From positions 62,001 through 126,000 of the forward strand of contig JAXEWB010000049.1 in NCBI GenBank assembly GCA_034114085.1: a stretch of DNA of 64,000 nucleotides, given 5' to 3'. Below, in pieces: positions 52,861 to 62,219 of the stretch. The notes under the pieces were generated by a model. The model saw nothing but the letters and a program-made list of their open reading frames with translations, had not been told where the DNA came from and did no database searches. A program made the translations under genes and the position numbers. This DNA comes from Spiro-02 sp034114085 (lineage in GTDB: Bacteria > Spirochaetota > Spirochaetia > Sphaerochaetales > Sphaerochaetaceae). The number at the start of each line of letters is the position of its first letter. The stretch's first letter is position 1.

Positions 52861-52912
52861 ATGGATAATTAATGGTAGATTTTGTACTTTAATATGAAAA
52901 ATGGATAATTAA
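52861..52912. promoter_or_regulatory. Pair of 12-bp direct repeats upstream of the GltD-like gene
   Basis: ATGGATAATTAA occurs at 52861-52872 and again at 52901-52912, exactly 40 bp apart, about four helical turns. They are 54 and 94 bp from the start codon of the minus-strand gene, and could be twin binding sites for one regulator. Confidence 0.45.
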
Positions 52913-53294
52913 CTAGATATTAGCGGCAAAGGCTATGAAGGTGATATCTCGTAGTGACGTAATTGCATTGTGGAGCGGTTGTGGAAGTCCCGAAAATACA
53001 TTTTGTTCAGGAATTGCTACGACGATAGTTAGAAAACAACTCCTGTGGAATGATGATGTTTCGTACATTTTTACTGAAGGTGATAATTTTGTACCATGCA
53101 TAATTGCCGGGAAGACGGCGACTCAACAAAAAGATGGGGAAAGCATTGGGAGGACTAGATTTTTTTCGTAAATACGGAGACTATCTTTACATGGAATTGC
53201 CACCTGTCCGTGAATCATCGGAGTTCCCGAACAGTGCGTCAAGGATTTCTTGATAACGCGGCTCACTTCTGTGCCAGGGGAACGGGATAATTTT
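52913..53294. other. Intergenic region without a confident gene
   Basis: About 380 bp. A 78-codon plus-strand frame at 52935-53171 has no ribosome binding site and no likeness. The rest probably contains the promoter of the binding-lipoprotein gene. GGGATAATTTT directly precedes that ATG. Confidence 0.4.
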
Positions 53295-54791
53295 ATGAAG
53301 GGTAGGAGAAAGGACAACGTAATCGCATGTACCTGCGTGGTACTCGTCTGTTTGTTTGCATTCATAAGTTGCGGTAAGAACACCGGTGGCGACCAGTCCG
53401 TCTCCAGTACGGACGTTGCGCCCGTCAACCTTGTTATCTGGAACTACTATATTGGGGAGCAGAAAAAGGCTTTTGATGCGGCGGTAGCTGAATTCAATGC
53501 GACGGTCGGGCTGAAGGAAAAGATCGTGGTCGAATCGGTAAGCAAGTCCGACATCACTACGCTGAATAATCAGGTTGCCGCTTCAGCTAACAACGAACCT
53601 GGCTCCGAGCCGTTGCCCGACATGTTTTTTGCATATTCAGATATCGCATATGTATTGGCGGAAAAGGGATTGCTGGAGAGTTACGACGCCTATGTGGCTC
53701 CCGGTACGTTTGACTTGTTCGTCCCTGGCTTTGTCGCGGAAGGGAAGATATTGGACGATGGCAAGACCTATATACTGCCTGTCGCGAAATCAACTGAAGT
53801 CATTACAATCAATAAGACTGATTTTGATATCTTCATGGAAGCGGTTGATGCTGATTCCCGGTTCGAAGATGTTTCCTATGATAGTTTTCTGACGTGGGAA
53901 GGTATCGTCAAAGTTTCCCAGGCGTACTATGAATGGACGGCCGCGACCACCGGAGACGGCAAGGCGTTGTTCGGTATCGATTCCATAGCGAACTTCCTGA
54001 TTTCCAGCAACAGGCAATTGGGCGTTGAACTGATGACCGTAGCGGATGGCAAGGGAACGCTATCGTTGAAGCGAAGCGCACTGGAGAAAATTTGGGACAC
54101 GTACTATGAGCCGATGGTCCGTGGATGGTTCGCCGCATACGGGCGTTTCCGTTCCGATGACGTGAAGAACGGCGATCTTTTGGCGTACCTAGGCTCAAAT
54201 ACCAGCGGCGCATATTTTCCAAAGCAAGTTTTTGCGGAGAACGAGGCGACGTATCCGATAGACCTGCTGGTCATGTCGATGCCCGTCTATGAAGGCTGCG
54301 AAAAAGTCGCGATCCAGCAGGGTGCCGGAGTTGCGATGATCAAGTCGGATGCTCGCAAAGCGCAGGCTGCGGCGATGTTCCTGCTGTGGTTCTCCGAACC
54401 TGACCTGAATATCAAGTTCGCCACCATGTCTTCCTATATTCCGGTACGAAATGAAGCGATAGGGCAGCTTGACGCCCAATATGCCCAGAACCCTCCTGAT
54501 GATCGGATTGGCATGACTTTGGAGCGAGCGATCAGTCAAGTCGCTTCCGGCTATGATATGTATGCCCCCCGGCCTTACTCCGGTTCCTATGAATTGCGGC
54601 TCGTCTTGGAAAATGTCCTCAAGCACAGCTGTGCGGATGCACGTGCGAAGGTGTTGGAAGACATCTCCGTGGGTGTGGATTATGAAACCGCCGTCAGAAA
54701 GCAGCTGGAGGGCGAGTACTTTGAAAATTTCATCAAATCTCTGGTCGATGCCGCTACGAAGAACGGGGTGTCTGTGTGCGTCATGGAATAG
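53295..54791 (+). CDS. Solute-binding lipoprotein linked to a c-di-GMP enzyme
   Basis: This 498-residue protein has a lipoprotein signal (FISCG) and the layout of a family 1 ABC binding protein: VNLVIWNYYIGEQKKAFDAA at the start, PDMFFAYSDIAYVLAEKGLLE, and the late segment GAGVAMIKSDARKAQAAAMF. No permease or ATPase genes adjoin. The next gene, a membrane GGDEF-EAL protein, starts 12 bp after its stop. I infer that the ligand-bound lipoprotein may report to that protein's extracytoplasmic domain. It may equally be an importer part with distant permeases. Confidence 0.8.
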   Translation: MKGRRKDNVIACTCVVLVCLFAFISCGKNTGGDQSVSSTDVAPVNLVIWNYYIGEQKKAFDAAVAEFNATVGLKEKIVVESVSKSDITTLNNQVAASANNEPGSEPLPDMFFAYSDIAYVLAEKGLLESYDAYVAPGTFDLFVPGFVAEGKILDDGKTYILPVAKSTEVITINKTDFDIFMEAVDADSRFEDVSYDSFLTWEGIVKVSQAYYEWTAATTGDGKALFGIDSIANFLISSNRQLGVELMTVADGKGTLSLKRSALEKIWDTYYEPMVRGWFAAYGRFRSDDVKNGDLLAYLGSNTSGAYFPKQVFAENEATYPIDLLVMSMPVYEGCEKVAIQQGAGVAMIKSDARKAQAAAMFLLWFSEPDLNIKFATMSSYIPVRNEAIGQLDAQYAQNPPDDRIGMTLERAISQVASGYDMYAPRPYSGSYELRLVLENVLKHSCADARAKVLEDISVGVDYETAVRKQLEGEYFENFIKSLVDAATKNGVSVCVME

Positions 54792-54802
54792 GATGCCGCC
54801 AG

Positions 54803-57800
54803 GTGAAGACACCGAAGCCTGTACAAAAGAGAACCTTCTCACTTTCCTTCTTTATCATCAGCATGATGGTTGTCGTCCTGGTGGTCATTGCGTTTGTATT
54901 TGCGTTTTTCATGCGGGCGACACAGATTGTCCCTACGCTCAAAGCTTCATCGCTGGATAGCCTTTCTCGTTCGGTGCTGTATGAAGGGAATGAGTTGCAG
55001 ATTAGGATGACCAATCTGTCTGCGGCGGGAATCAACCTTGTGGAGCAAATTGAACAGGCCGTTGACCGGCGGATGGAGAAGGACGGACTTGACGTGGAGG
55101 CCTTTCTTGCTTCGGATGATGGAATCTACCGGGCGGTGGTGAGCCAGATACTGCCTCATCTGCTTGATACATTGAAACTTAATGTCGCGGACGGGCTGTT
55201 GGTCGCATTGGACGACAGCGTCCTTTTTCCTGGAGAAGACCTGTCGAAAGGGGAGTCCGTTTCTGCGATTTATCTCAAAGACCAGAATCTGTCTTCCCTT
55301 AACGCGGATTATTCCGACCTCATGATGATGGCCGGTCCGAAATACGTCGCGCGGGAGTTGAATATTCCGTTGGACAATTATTGGGAACCTGAACTTTCTC
55401 TGAAGGATACGGATTGTCGGGAAATTTTTCTGGAGGTGATGGAAAACGCGAAGGTGCATCCGTCGCTCCGGACTAAGCAACTAGGGTGCTGGTATGGTCC
55501 GGTTCATATTGCTGGGGATGCTGCCGTCATCATCTATGTCCTGCCTTTGGTGGATCGCTCTTCGGGAATGCCCTATGGTGTCGTTGGAATCGAGTTGTCG
55601 GAAAGCCAGCTGAAAAAAGTGTTTGGAATGTCGAGCTTCCAGTATCAGGACGACAGTCTGTTGGCGTTGACTGAGATGTGGGACGATGACCTGCTCGGAC
55701 CTTGGCTCGTTTCTTCCGGGGCGGTCGCGAATCGATTTCTGGCTTCGCCTGACCGGACGCCCCGTTATATCGGGGAACTCAGCGGATTTGGAGAGAATCT
55801 CCATGAGGTCTGGTATCCGTCGGTCGGGAATGTGACGCTCGTCAGGTACCCGTTGAATCTGTACTATTCCGGCAGTCCGTACAAGGACCGTCAGCTTGGT
55901 TTGATAGGTGGAGTGGCTTCTGAGAAATTGTATGAGCCAATCTACCGCGTGATGCGATTGATTGTCTTGACGTTCGCGTCGTCCCTCATCGGAGGACTTG
56001 TCTGCGTATTGTTCGCCAGCAAGTTTCTTTCCTGGAGGTTGACCCGGCTTGAACGACAGCTGGGCAAGTTCGACCCCGACGACAGAGGGTATCAGTTCTC
56101 TTTTTCCGGAATTACGGAAATAGATGGCCTGATTGGTGCTATCGAACAGCTTCGTGGTAATTTCGAGGAAGTGTCGGATCGGTTGACGGACGCGATTAAC
56201 ATGACTGGCATGCCCATTGGTTTCGTCGAACTGGATCTCGCCAAGGGCAAGGTGTTCGTCAGCGACTTGATCTTCAAGTGGTTTGGTATCGGGAAGGCAA
56301 GTTCTGGAATCGAGCGACGAGAAGGAGCTTCCGCATTCATTCCGATGGAAGTCTGGTCGCCGTTGTTCAACCGACTGATGGAGCGCTCCAGCGAGGACGA
56401 CCCGTTGGTGCATCCGCTCGACTTTGTCGAGGATTTCCCTTTGCGCTGGATTCGCGTCAAGCACGCCGGGCATCAGGGCAAGACGTTCTATATCTTGACC
56501 GATGTCACGCAGGAGATTATGGAGCGCAAGGATTTCGAGTATCAGCGGGATTTCGACGCGCTTACCGGTTTGTTGAATCGCCGTGCGTTCTTGTCCCACG
56601 TTGAGCGGCAGCTTGCGAACCAGCCGGGCAGGAAGGGGGCCTTGCTGTTCATGGATTTGGACAATCTCAAGTCCATCAACGATACTTATGGCCATGAATA
56701 TGGTGACAGGTATATCCGAGACGCGGCGATAACTTTCCGTTCTCTCGCTGGCGCCGGGCAGATTGTCTCCCGTTTCTCCGGTGATGAATTCGCGGTGTTC
56801 CTCTATGGTTTTTGTACGGATGATGATGTCATCGCCAAGGTTTCCCAATTTCACAAAGGACTTGCGGATATGAGTCTCGCCCCCGATGGTACGGAAATCC
56901 GTACCAGGTGTTCAATCGGCGTCGCCAAGTATCCCATAGATTCATCGGATATCGAGCAATTGATCAAATTTGCCGATTTCTCCATGTATGAGGTAAAGCG
57001 TACTAACAAAGGATCCATTCGGTATTTTGACCCAGAGCAGTATAGCAAGAACGCTTTTTTGGTTGAAGCCAGCGGTGCGTTCAATCGGTTCGTTGAACGA
57101 AACGAGATATCCTATGCGTTCCAGCCGATTGTGGATGCCCGTACCGGTGAGGTGTTCGCATACGAAGCGTTGATGCGGCCGACCAGTCCGGTGTTCAAGT
57201 CCCCGACGCAGGTTCTGGATATGGCCAAGGCGCAGGCGAAGATGTACCAGATTGAAAAGCTGACTTGCATGAACGTGTTCCGATGGGTCAAGGACCATCT
57301 GGGTGAGCTGAACGGTCGGAAGATTTTCTTCAATTCCATCGCAGACCAAATTCTCATTGATGATGATTTCGAATATCTGCGGCGGGAATATAGTTCATTG
57401 TTTCCCTATGTAGTGACTGAGATCACCGAGGGCGAACGATATCAGCGTGGCATACTGGATCAGAAATGCAGCTTCGTTCGCGAGCATGGCGGTCGGATCG
57501 CCATAGATGATTTTGGTTCCGGGTACTCGAATGACCTGCTGTTGCTGATCACCCAGCCGGACTATATCAAGATTGATATCCAGCTTGTTTCTGGATTGGA
57601 CGTGGACGTGAGCAAGCTGACACTTGTCCGCAATATCGTCAGTTATGCGAAAACGCAGGGCTGGCTGTTGATTGCCGAGGGTGTCGAACGTAAGGAAGAA
57701 GCGGAGATTCTGATTAAACTCGGTGTGGATTATCTTCAAGGCTATTATCTACAACGCCCGAGCTTCGAGCTGACTGACGCAGACCCTGAGGCCAAGGCTG

Positions 57801-57850
57801 CCCTTGTCGCATTCGCTAAAAAATATGCGAGAAAAGTAAAGAAAGGTTGA
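54803..57850 (+). CDS. Membrane GGDEF-EAL c-di-GMP protein with extracytoplasmic sensor
   Basis: This 1015-residue protein has a membrane helix at about residues 15-38, a large extracytoplasmic dCache-like region (about 40-385), a second helix (about 388-408), a short linker, a PAS-like part (about 460-565), a GGDEF domain and an EAL domain. The GGDEF site reads FSGDEFAVFLYG; SGDEF is often active. The EAL domain keeps YEALMRP, FFNS, TEITE, DDFGSGYS, KIDIQL and AEGVE, so phosphodiesterase activity is likely. It may make, break or switch c-di-GMP. The start is a GTG with AGGA nine bases upstream. An earlier start inside the lipoprotein gene is possible. Confidence 0.88.
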   Translation: MKTPKPVQKRTFSLSFFIISMMVVVLVVIAFVFAFFMRATQIVPTLKASSLDSLSRSVLYEGNELQIRMTNLSAAGINLVEQIEQAVDRRMEKDGLDVEAFLASDDGIYRAVVSQILPHLLDTLKLNVADGLLVALDDSVLFPGEDLSKGESVSAIYLKDQNLSSLNADYSDLMMMAGPKYVARELNIPLDNYWEPELSLKDTDCREIFLEVMENAKVHPSLRTKQLGCWYGPVHIAGDAAVIIYVLPLVDRSSGMPYGVVGIELSESQLKKVFGMSSFQYQDDSLLALTEMWDDDLLGPWLVSSGAVANRFLASPDRTPRYIGELSGFGENLHEVWYPSVGNVTLVRYPLNLYYSGSPYKDRQLGLIGGVASEKLYEPIYRVMRLIVLTFASSLIGGLVCVLFASKFLSWRLTRLERQLGKFDPDDRGYQFSFSGITEIDGLIGAIEQLRGNFEEVSDRLTDAINMTGMPIGFVELDLAKGKVFVSDLIFKWFGIGKASSGIERREGASAFIPMEVWSPLFNRLMERSSEDDPLVHPLDFVEDFPLRWIRVKHAGHQGKTFYILTDVTQEIMERKDFEYQRDFDALTGLLNRRAFLSHVERQLANQPGRKGALLFMDLDNLKSINDTYGHEYGDRYIRDAAITFRSLAGAGQIVSRFSGDEFAVFLYGFCTDDDVIAKVSQFHKGLADMSLAPDGTEIRTRCSIGVAKYPIDSSDIEQLIKFADFSMYEVKRTNKGSIRYFDPEQYSKNAFLVEASGAFNRFVERNEISYAFQPIVDARTGEVFAYEALMRPTSPVFKSPTQVLDMAKAQAKMYQIEKLTCMNVFRWVKDHLGELNGRKIFFNSIADQILIDDDFEYLRREYSSLFPYVVTEITEGERYQRGILDQKCSFVREHGGRIAIDDFGSGYSNDLLLLITQPDYIKIDIQLVSGLDVDVSKLTLVRNIVSYAKTQGWLLIAEGVERKEEAEILIKLGVDYLQGYYLQRPSFELTDADPEAKAALVAFAKKYARKVKKG

Positions 57851-58097
57851 CAGGCGGGTCTTCCTTTTGTTTTTTTCTGGAACAGCGACTTCTGAAACTG
57901 GTATCGGATGCCGTTTCCTTGGTTATGAGGAATGTATCGGATGTTGCTGGCTCCTGCGTCCTGAGCAGGTATGAAAATGGGGGACGCTATCCGTAACGGG
58001 GGCTTGCTGATGGCCTGTGGACGAACCTGTGCCTAGGCCGGGGGGGATTCTTTATCTACTCTTTTTGCAAATGACCCTCTTTTATTACTAATATGCA

Positions 58098-58128
58098 TTG
58101 CATAAATATACCAAATTATGTATATAAT
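58098..58128 (+). promoter_or_regulatory. Promoter of the liv operon
   Basis: TTGCAT (58098-58103) and a consensus TATAAT (58123-58128), with a 19-nt spacer, in an AT-rich stretch 78 bp before livK. The livK start follows AGGAGG. Confidence 0.45.
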
Positions 58129-58206
58129 TCTGTAACTTTTTGATATTTTGACTTGCCTGGGGTGGCAGGTCATGAAAGATGAAACTAATACCAGGAGGTA
58201 TGTAGT

Positions 58207-59385
58207 ATGAAGAAAGGCATGATTCTTCTGTTGGTCATCGCTATGGTATGTTCCGCTGCGGCTTTCGCTGCCGGTGGCAAGGAAAGCGGTGGTGTCGCCA
58301 GTCCCAAGATTGGTTTCATGGGTCCGATGACGGGAGACAACGCCAACTACGGCGTCCTCTGTTCCCAGTCTGTAAAGCTTGCCGTCGATCAGTTCAACGC
58401 CAAGGGCGGCATTGATGGAATTCCCGTGACATTGGTCATCGAGGATTCCGAAGGCAACGTTGAAAAGGGCCTTTCCGCTATCGAGAAGCTTTCCAGTTCC
58501 GACAAGATCGTCGCGTTGGTCGGGCCGGTATTCACCGGTGTTTCCTTCGCAGTCGGCGAACGCTGTCAGAATGAAGGCCTTGTCATGATCAGTCCCTCCG
58601 CAACCCACAGGGATATCACCGCCATTGGCGATTATGTATTCCGCACTGTCGTTTCCGATGGTTTGCAGGGAGAAGTCGCCGGTCATTATTTCGCTGAAGC
58701 GCTCGGTTACAAGACCATGGCCGTCCTCTATGCCAAGAACGACTACAGTCAGGGATTGTACGAAGGCATGACTGCCAATTTTGAAGCCGCCGGTGGCAAG
58801 GTCGTCATAGCCGAGACCTGCCAGGTCGGCGACAAGGACTTCAAGACTCAGTTGACGAAGATCAAGGCCGCCAATCCCGATGCCATCTATATTCCCAACT
58901 ACACTGCGGAAATGGCTCAGATTCTAGAGCAGGCCGCACAGCTCGGTATCAGCATTCCGTTTGTTTCCTGCGATGGTTTCTCCAATCCTGACATCTATAA
59001 CCTTGCCGGGGATTTCACCAACGGCGTTGTATACGTTGGACCTGCGCAGGTCGCGGAAAGCGATTCCTACAAGACGTTCGTGGCGGACTATACCAAGACG
59101 TTCGGCGTCGGTCCTGATTCCTTCGCGACCAATGCGTACGACGGGACCAACCTATTGCTCGCCGCTATGACGAAAGTGTATCGTGAAACTGGCAAGTTCG
59201 ACCGCAAGGCCATTCGCGACGCAGTGGCCGCGACCAAGGATTATGTCGGCGTGACCGGTCTGGTGAATTTCGCAGCCAACGGCGACCTGGTGGCTTATCA
59301 GGGACTGTACAAGGTCGAAGGGACTACGCCGAAGTACCTTGGCGCCTACACGGTAGTGGACGGCAAGCTGACCGAAGTCAAGTAG
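58207..59385 (+). CDS. livK: Branched-chain amino acid ABC binding protein
   Basis: This 392-residue periplasmic receptor has a signal peptide (about 1-22, ending AAFAAGGKE). The mature start IGFMGPMTGDNANYG and the later VTLVIEDSEGN, SPSATHRDIT and FATNAYDG are the LivK/LivJ pattern. A strong ribosome binding site (AGGAGG) precedes the ATG. It is the first gene of a complete importer. The ligand could be Leu/Ile/Val or another amide or amino acid, as the family is broad. Confidence 0.92.
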   Translation: MKKGMILLLVIAMVCSAAAFAAGGKESGGVASPKIGFMGPMTGDNANYGVLCSQSVKLAVDQFNAKGGIDGIPVTLVIEDSEGNVEKGLSAIEKLSSSDKIVALVGPVFTGVSFAVGERCQNEGLVMISPSATHRDITAIGDYVFRTVVSDGLQGEVAGHYFAEALGYKTMAVLYAKNDYSQGLYEGMTANFEAAGGKVVIAETCQVGDKDFKTQLTKIKAANPDAIYIPNYTAEMAQILEQAAQLGISIPFVSCDGFSNPDIYNLAGDFTNGVVYVGPAQVAESDSYKTFVADYTKTFGVGPDSFATNAYDGTNLLLAAMTKVYRETGKFDRKAIRDAVAATKDYVGVTGLVNFAANGDLVAYQGLYKVEGTTPKYLGAYTVVDGKLTEVK

Positions 59386-59407
59386 TCGGTTTTTTTCAGG
59401 AAGTTCA

Positions 59408-59438
59408 GGAAGGACCGGTGGCGTACACCGGTCTTTCC
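59408..59438 (+). other. Intercistronic hairpin between livK and livH
   Basis: A 13-bp stem (GGAAGGACCGGTG pairing CACCGGTCTTTCC, one G-U) with a five-base loop, without a following T tract. Such stems after binding-protein genes often protect the upstream mRNA or lower downstream expression. Confidence 0.6.
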
Positions 59439-59551
59439 ATGTTATCGTAGGTGGCATGAAATTGGTCCCCGTCGTTGGAAGAATCGTTCGTCTGGGTTTT
59501 GACATGATTCATTCAGGAAGGGGACAAGCTGTTTGCAAGGAGAGCCATATC

Positions 59552-60472
59552 GTGGGATCAGTCGCTGAATTCTTCCAACATCTCATGAACGGCCTGACTC
59601 TGGGCGGTATCTACGCATTGATCGCGTTGGGGTACACCATGGTCTATGGCATATTGAAATTCATCAATTTCGCTCATGGCGATATCCTGATGGTAGGGGC
59701 CTACGTAGGGCTCTTCGTTTTCGACGGGCTCAGGGGGAACGCCCCGCTCGGAGTCTGGACCTTTACCGCATTCTTGATCGCCATGCTGGTCAGCATGATC
59801 AGTTGCGCCGTTCTCGGCATGGTGATAGAACGTATCGCCTACAAGCCGCTTCGCAAGGCGACCCGGTTGGCTCCGCTGTTGAGCGCCATCGGTGTTTCGT
59901 TCATCTTGTCCAACGGCGCGGCCTGGATGTTCGGCACCCAGTCCCGCAAGCTCGCCTATCCGTTCAACAACGATTCCATCGTCCTGGGCGGGGTGGTGAT
60001 CACGCCGCACCAGATTATGATTCTGATAGTGTCCTTCGTCATGATGATTGTGTTGAAGCTGTTCGTTGACAAGACCCGGATGGGCAAGGCGATGCGCGCT
60101 ACGTCGCTCGACCAGGACACTGCCCGGCTGATGGGCATCAACGTGAACCAGGTGATCAGCCTGACGTTCGCCATCGGTTCCGCGCTGGCAGCGGTCGGCG
60201 GTATGCTGATTGCCCTCGATTTCAAGGTATACCCGACGATGGGCACCATGACCGGACTCAAGGCGTTCGTCGCCGCGGTCGTCGGCGGTATCGGTAATAT
60301 CACCGGTGCGATGGTCGGCGGTATCCTCCTTGGTATCTTGGAGACCTTCGGAGTGGCTATTTTCGGTATCCCTCAGGGGCTCAAGGATACAATCGCGTTC
60401 GGTATCCTTATTATCATCCTGCTCGTTAAGCCGGAAGGGCTGCTGGGCAAGGTTGAGAAGGAGAAGGTCTGA
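59552..60472 (+). CDS. livH: Branched-chain amino acid ABC permease 1
   Basis: This 306-residue inner-membrane permease matches LivH from FFQHLMNGLTLGGIYALIAL onward, with YTMVYGILKFINFAHGDILM and the conserved MRATSLDQDTARLMGINVN loop that docks the ATPase. A GTG start (MGSVAEFF) with AAGGAG nine bases upstream fits the family N-terminus. The 32 residues open upstream do not. Its stop overlaps the livM ATG by one base (TGATG). Confidence 0.92.
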   Translation: MGSVAEFFQHLMNGLTLGGIYALIALGYTMVYGILKFINFAHGDILMVGAYVGLFVFDGLRGNAPLGVWTFTAFLIAMLVSMISCAVLGMVIERIAYKPLRKATRLAPLLSAIGVSFILSNGAAWMFGTQSRKLAYPFNNDSIVLGGVVITPHQIMILIVSFVMMIVLKLFVDKTRMGKAMRATSLDQDTARLMGINVNQVISLTFAIGSALAAVGGMLIALDFKVYPTMGTMTGLKAFVAAVVGGIGNITGAMVGGILLGILETFGVAIFGIPQGLKDTIAFGILIIILLVKPEGLLGKVEKEKV

Positions 60473-61443
60473 TGCTTAATTTCTTCCTCCTCATTCTGAT
60501 CTATACCGGCATCTACGCTCTGATGGCGATGGGGCAGAACGTCATTACCGGTTATGCCGGGATGCTTTCCCTCTGTCAGGCGGGGTTCTTCGCGATTGGT
60601 AGCTATGCGACGGCAATCCTGACGACATCCTGTGGATGGAACTTCTGGGCGACATTGCCGGTGGCTGCGTTGCTCAGCGCTTTTTTTGGTATCTTGATCG
60701 GGTTGCCTACGCTACGGCTGAAAGGCGACTATCTGGCGATCGCCACGTTGGGGTTCGCGGAGATCGTCCGCAACGTGCTGAACAACTGGGACTCCCTGAC
60801 GCGCGGGCCGATGGGCATCCAGAAGATCCCCATGCCGTCCATTTTGGGCTTTACCATCAACCCATACAGGAAGTGGGGGTTCCTGCTGATGACCGCCATC
60901 TTCGTGCTGGTCGCCTATATCCTGTTCCAACGGCTCGCCCGTTCCCGCATGGGGCGTGCGCTTGAGGCGATCCGCGAAGATGAGATCGCCGCGGAGTCGA
61001 TGGGCATCAATGTCACGAAATACAAAGTCTGGGCTTTCGCCATCGGCGCTTCCGTCGCCGGTGTCGCGGGAAGCCTCCAGGCCGTGTTCTCCCTCTCCGT
61101 CACTCCCGGCACATATACGTTCATGGTTTCGATCATGGTCCTGTGCATGGTGGTTCTCGGCGGCATGGGCAATTTCAAGGCGGTCATCCTTGGTGCGTTC
61201 ATCATCCAGTTGATTTCGTATTTTCCCCAGTTGGTCGGGCTGTCGTCGATCATCCCGCCCCAGTTCAAGCAGATTCTTTTCGGCCTGATTCTCGTCGTGA
61301 TGATGATTTGGCGTCCGCAGGGGCTGCTCGGTCGCGAGACCCGCAGCTATAGCAGGCTTACGGGCGAGAAGAAACCTTTCTTGCTGTTCAGGCTGAAAGG
61401 GGGCAAGGGCAAGGCTGCCGCCACCGAGGGAGGTGAAAGATGA
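60472..61443 (+). CDS. livM: Branched-chain amino acid ABC permease 2
   Basis: This second permease has 323 residues. It shows YALMAMGQNVITGYAGMLSL, FFAIGSYATAIL, RLKGDYLAIATLGFAEIVR and the ATPase-docking EAIREDEIAAESMGIN loop, then VLGGMGNFKAVILGAFI. The last 30 residues are Lys/Gly-rich and unlike family members. The stop overlaps the livG start (ATGA). Confidence 0.92.
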   Translation: MLNFFLLILIYTGIYALMAMGQNVITGYAGMLSLCQAGFFAIGSYATAILTTSCGWNFWATLPVAALLSAFFGILIGLPTLRLKGDYLAIATLGFAEIVRNVLNNWDSLTRGPMGIQKIPMPSILGFTINPYRKWGFLLMTAIFVLVAYILFQRLARSRMGRALEAIREDEIAAESMGINVTKYKVWAFAIGASVAGVAGSLQAVFSLSVTPGTYTFMVSIMVLCMVVLGGMGNFKAVILGAFIIQLISYFPQLVGLSSIIPPQFKQILFGLILVVMMIWRPQGLLGRETRSYSRLTGEKKPFLLFRLKGGKGKAAATEGGER

Positions 61444-62219
61444 TCTTGCTTGAAACCAAGGGTCTGACCAGGGAGTACGGCGGCGTCATCGCCGTATCAA
61501 ACGTTGACTTTCAGGTAAGCAAGGGGTTGATTACCGGGCTGATCGGTCCGAATGGCGCCGGCAAGACGACGTTGTTCAACAACATGACCGGACTGGATAC
61601 GCCTACGAAGGGCAAGGTGTTTTTCAACGGCAAGGATATCACCGGCAAACCCGCCCACAAAATCTGTAGGATGGGCATCGCCCGTACCTTTCAGAATATC
61701 AGGTTGTTCAAGGAGCTGACCGTAGCGGAGAATGTCATGATCGGCCGTCACTTCAAGACTGGAAAATCATCGGTTCAGGGGCGTTTCAGCAATGCTTTGA
61801 ACAGTTATTTCAGAATGGGCAGGGAAGAGGAGCAGATGTTTTCCAGCGCATCGCAATGGCTTGATTTCTTTGAAATGGGGCATCTGCGCAATGAGCATGC
61901 GAAGAATCTTCCCTATGGGCACCAGCGAGAGCTGGAGATCGCCCGCGCTTTGGCCACCGATCCCCAGCTGTTGTTCCTGGACGAACCTGCCGCTGGCATG
62001 AACCCCCAGGAAACGGAACATCTGATGGAGACGATCAGCAAGATTCGCGATCTCGGTGTTACCGTTGTGCTGATCGAGCATGATATGAAGCTGGTCATGA
62101 GCATCTGCGATTCCATCACTGTGCTGAACTATGGTCAGAAGATCGCGCAAGGGACTCCCTCGGAGATCAAGCAGGATCCCGCCGTCATCGAGGCGTATCT
62201 CGGAAAGGAAGAAGAATGA
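61440..62219 (+). CDS. livG: Branched-chain amino acid ABC ATPase 1
   Basis: This 259-residue ATPase has Walker A GPNGAGKTT, family block GIARTFQNIRLFKELTV, a signature region LPYGHQRELEIARAL (LSYGQQ-like in LivG), Walker B LLFLDEPAAGMNP and the switch His in VLIEHDMKLVM. The order livH-livM-livG-livF and short overlaps are conserved. It pairs with LivF as an asymmetric ATPase dimer. Confidence 0.95.
   Translation: MILLETKGLTREYGGVIAVSNVDFQVSKGLITGLIGPNGAGKTTLFNNMTGLDTPTKGKVFFNGKDITGKPAHKICRMGIARTFQNIRLFKELTVAENVMIGRHFKTGKSSVQGRFSNALNSYFRMGREEEQMFSSASQWLDFFEMGHLRNEHAKNLPYGHQRELEIARALATDPQLLFLDEPAAGMNPQETEHLMETISKIRDLGVTVVLIEHDMKLVMSICDSITVLNYGQKIAQGTPSEIKQDPAVIEAYLGKEEE

Noticed and set aside
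52935..53171. Small gene of 78 codons
   Set aside because: No ribosome binding site, no likeness, and atypical composition.
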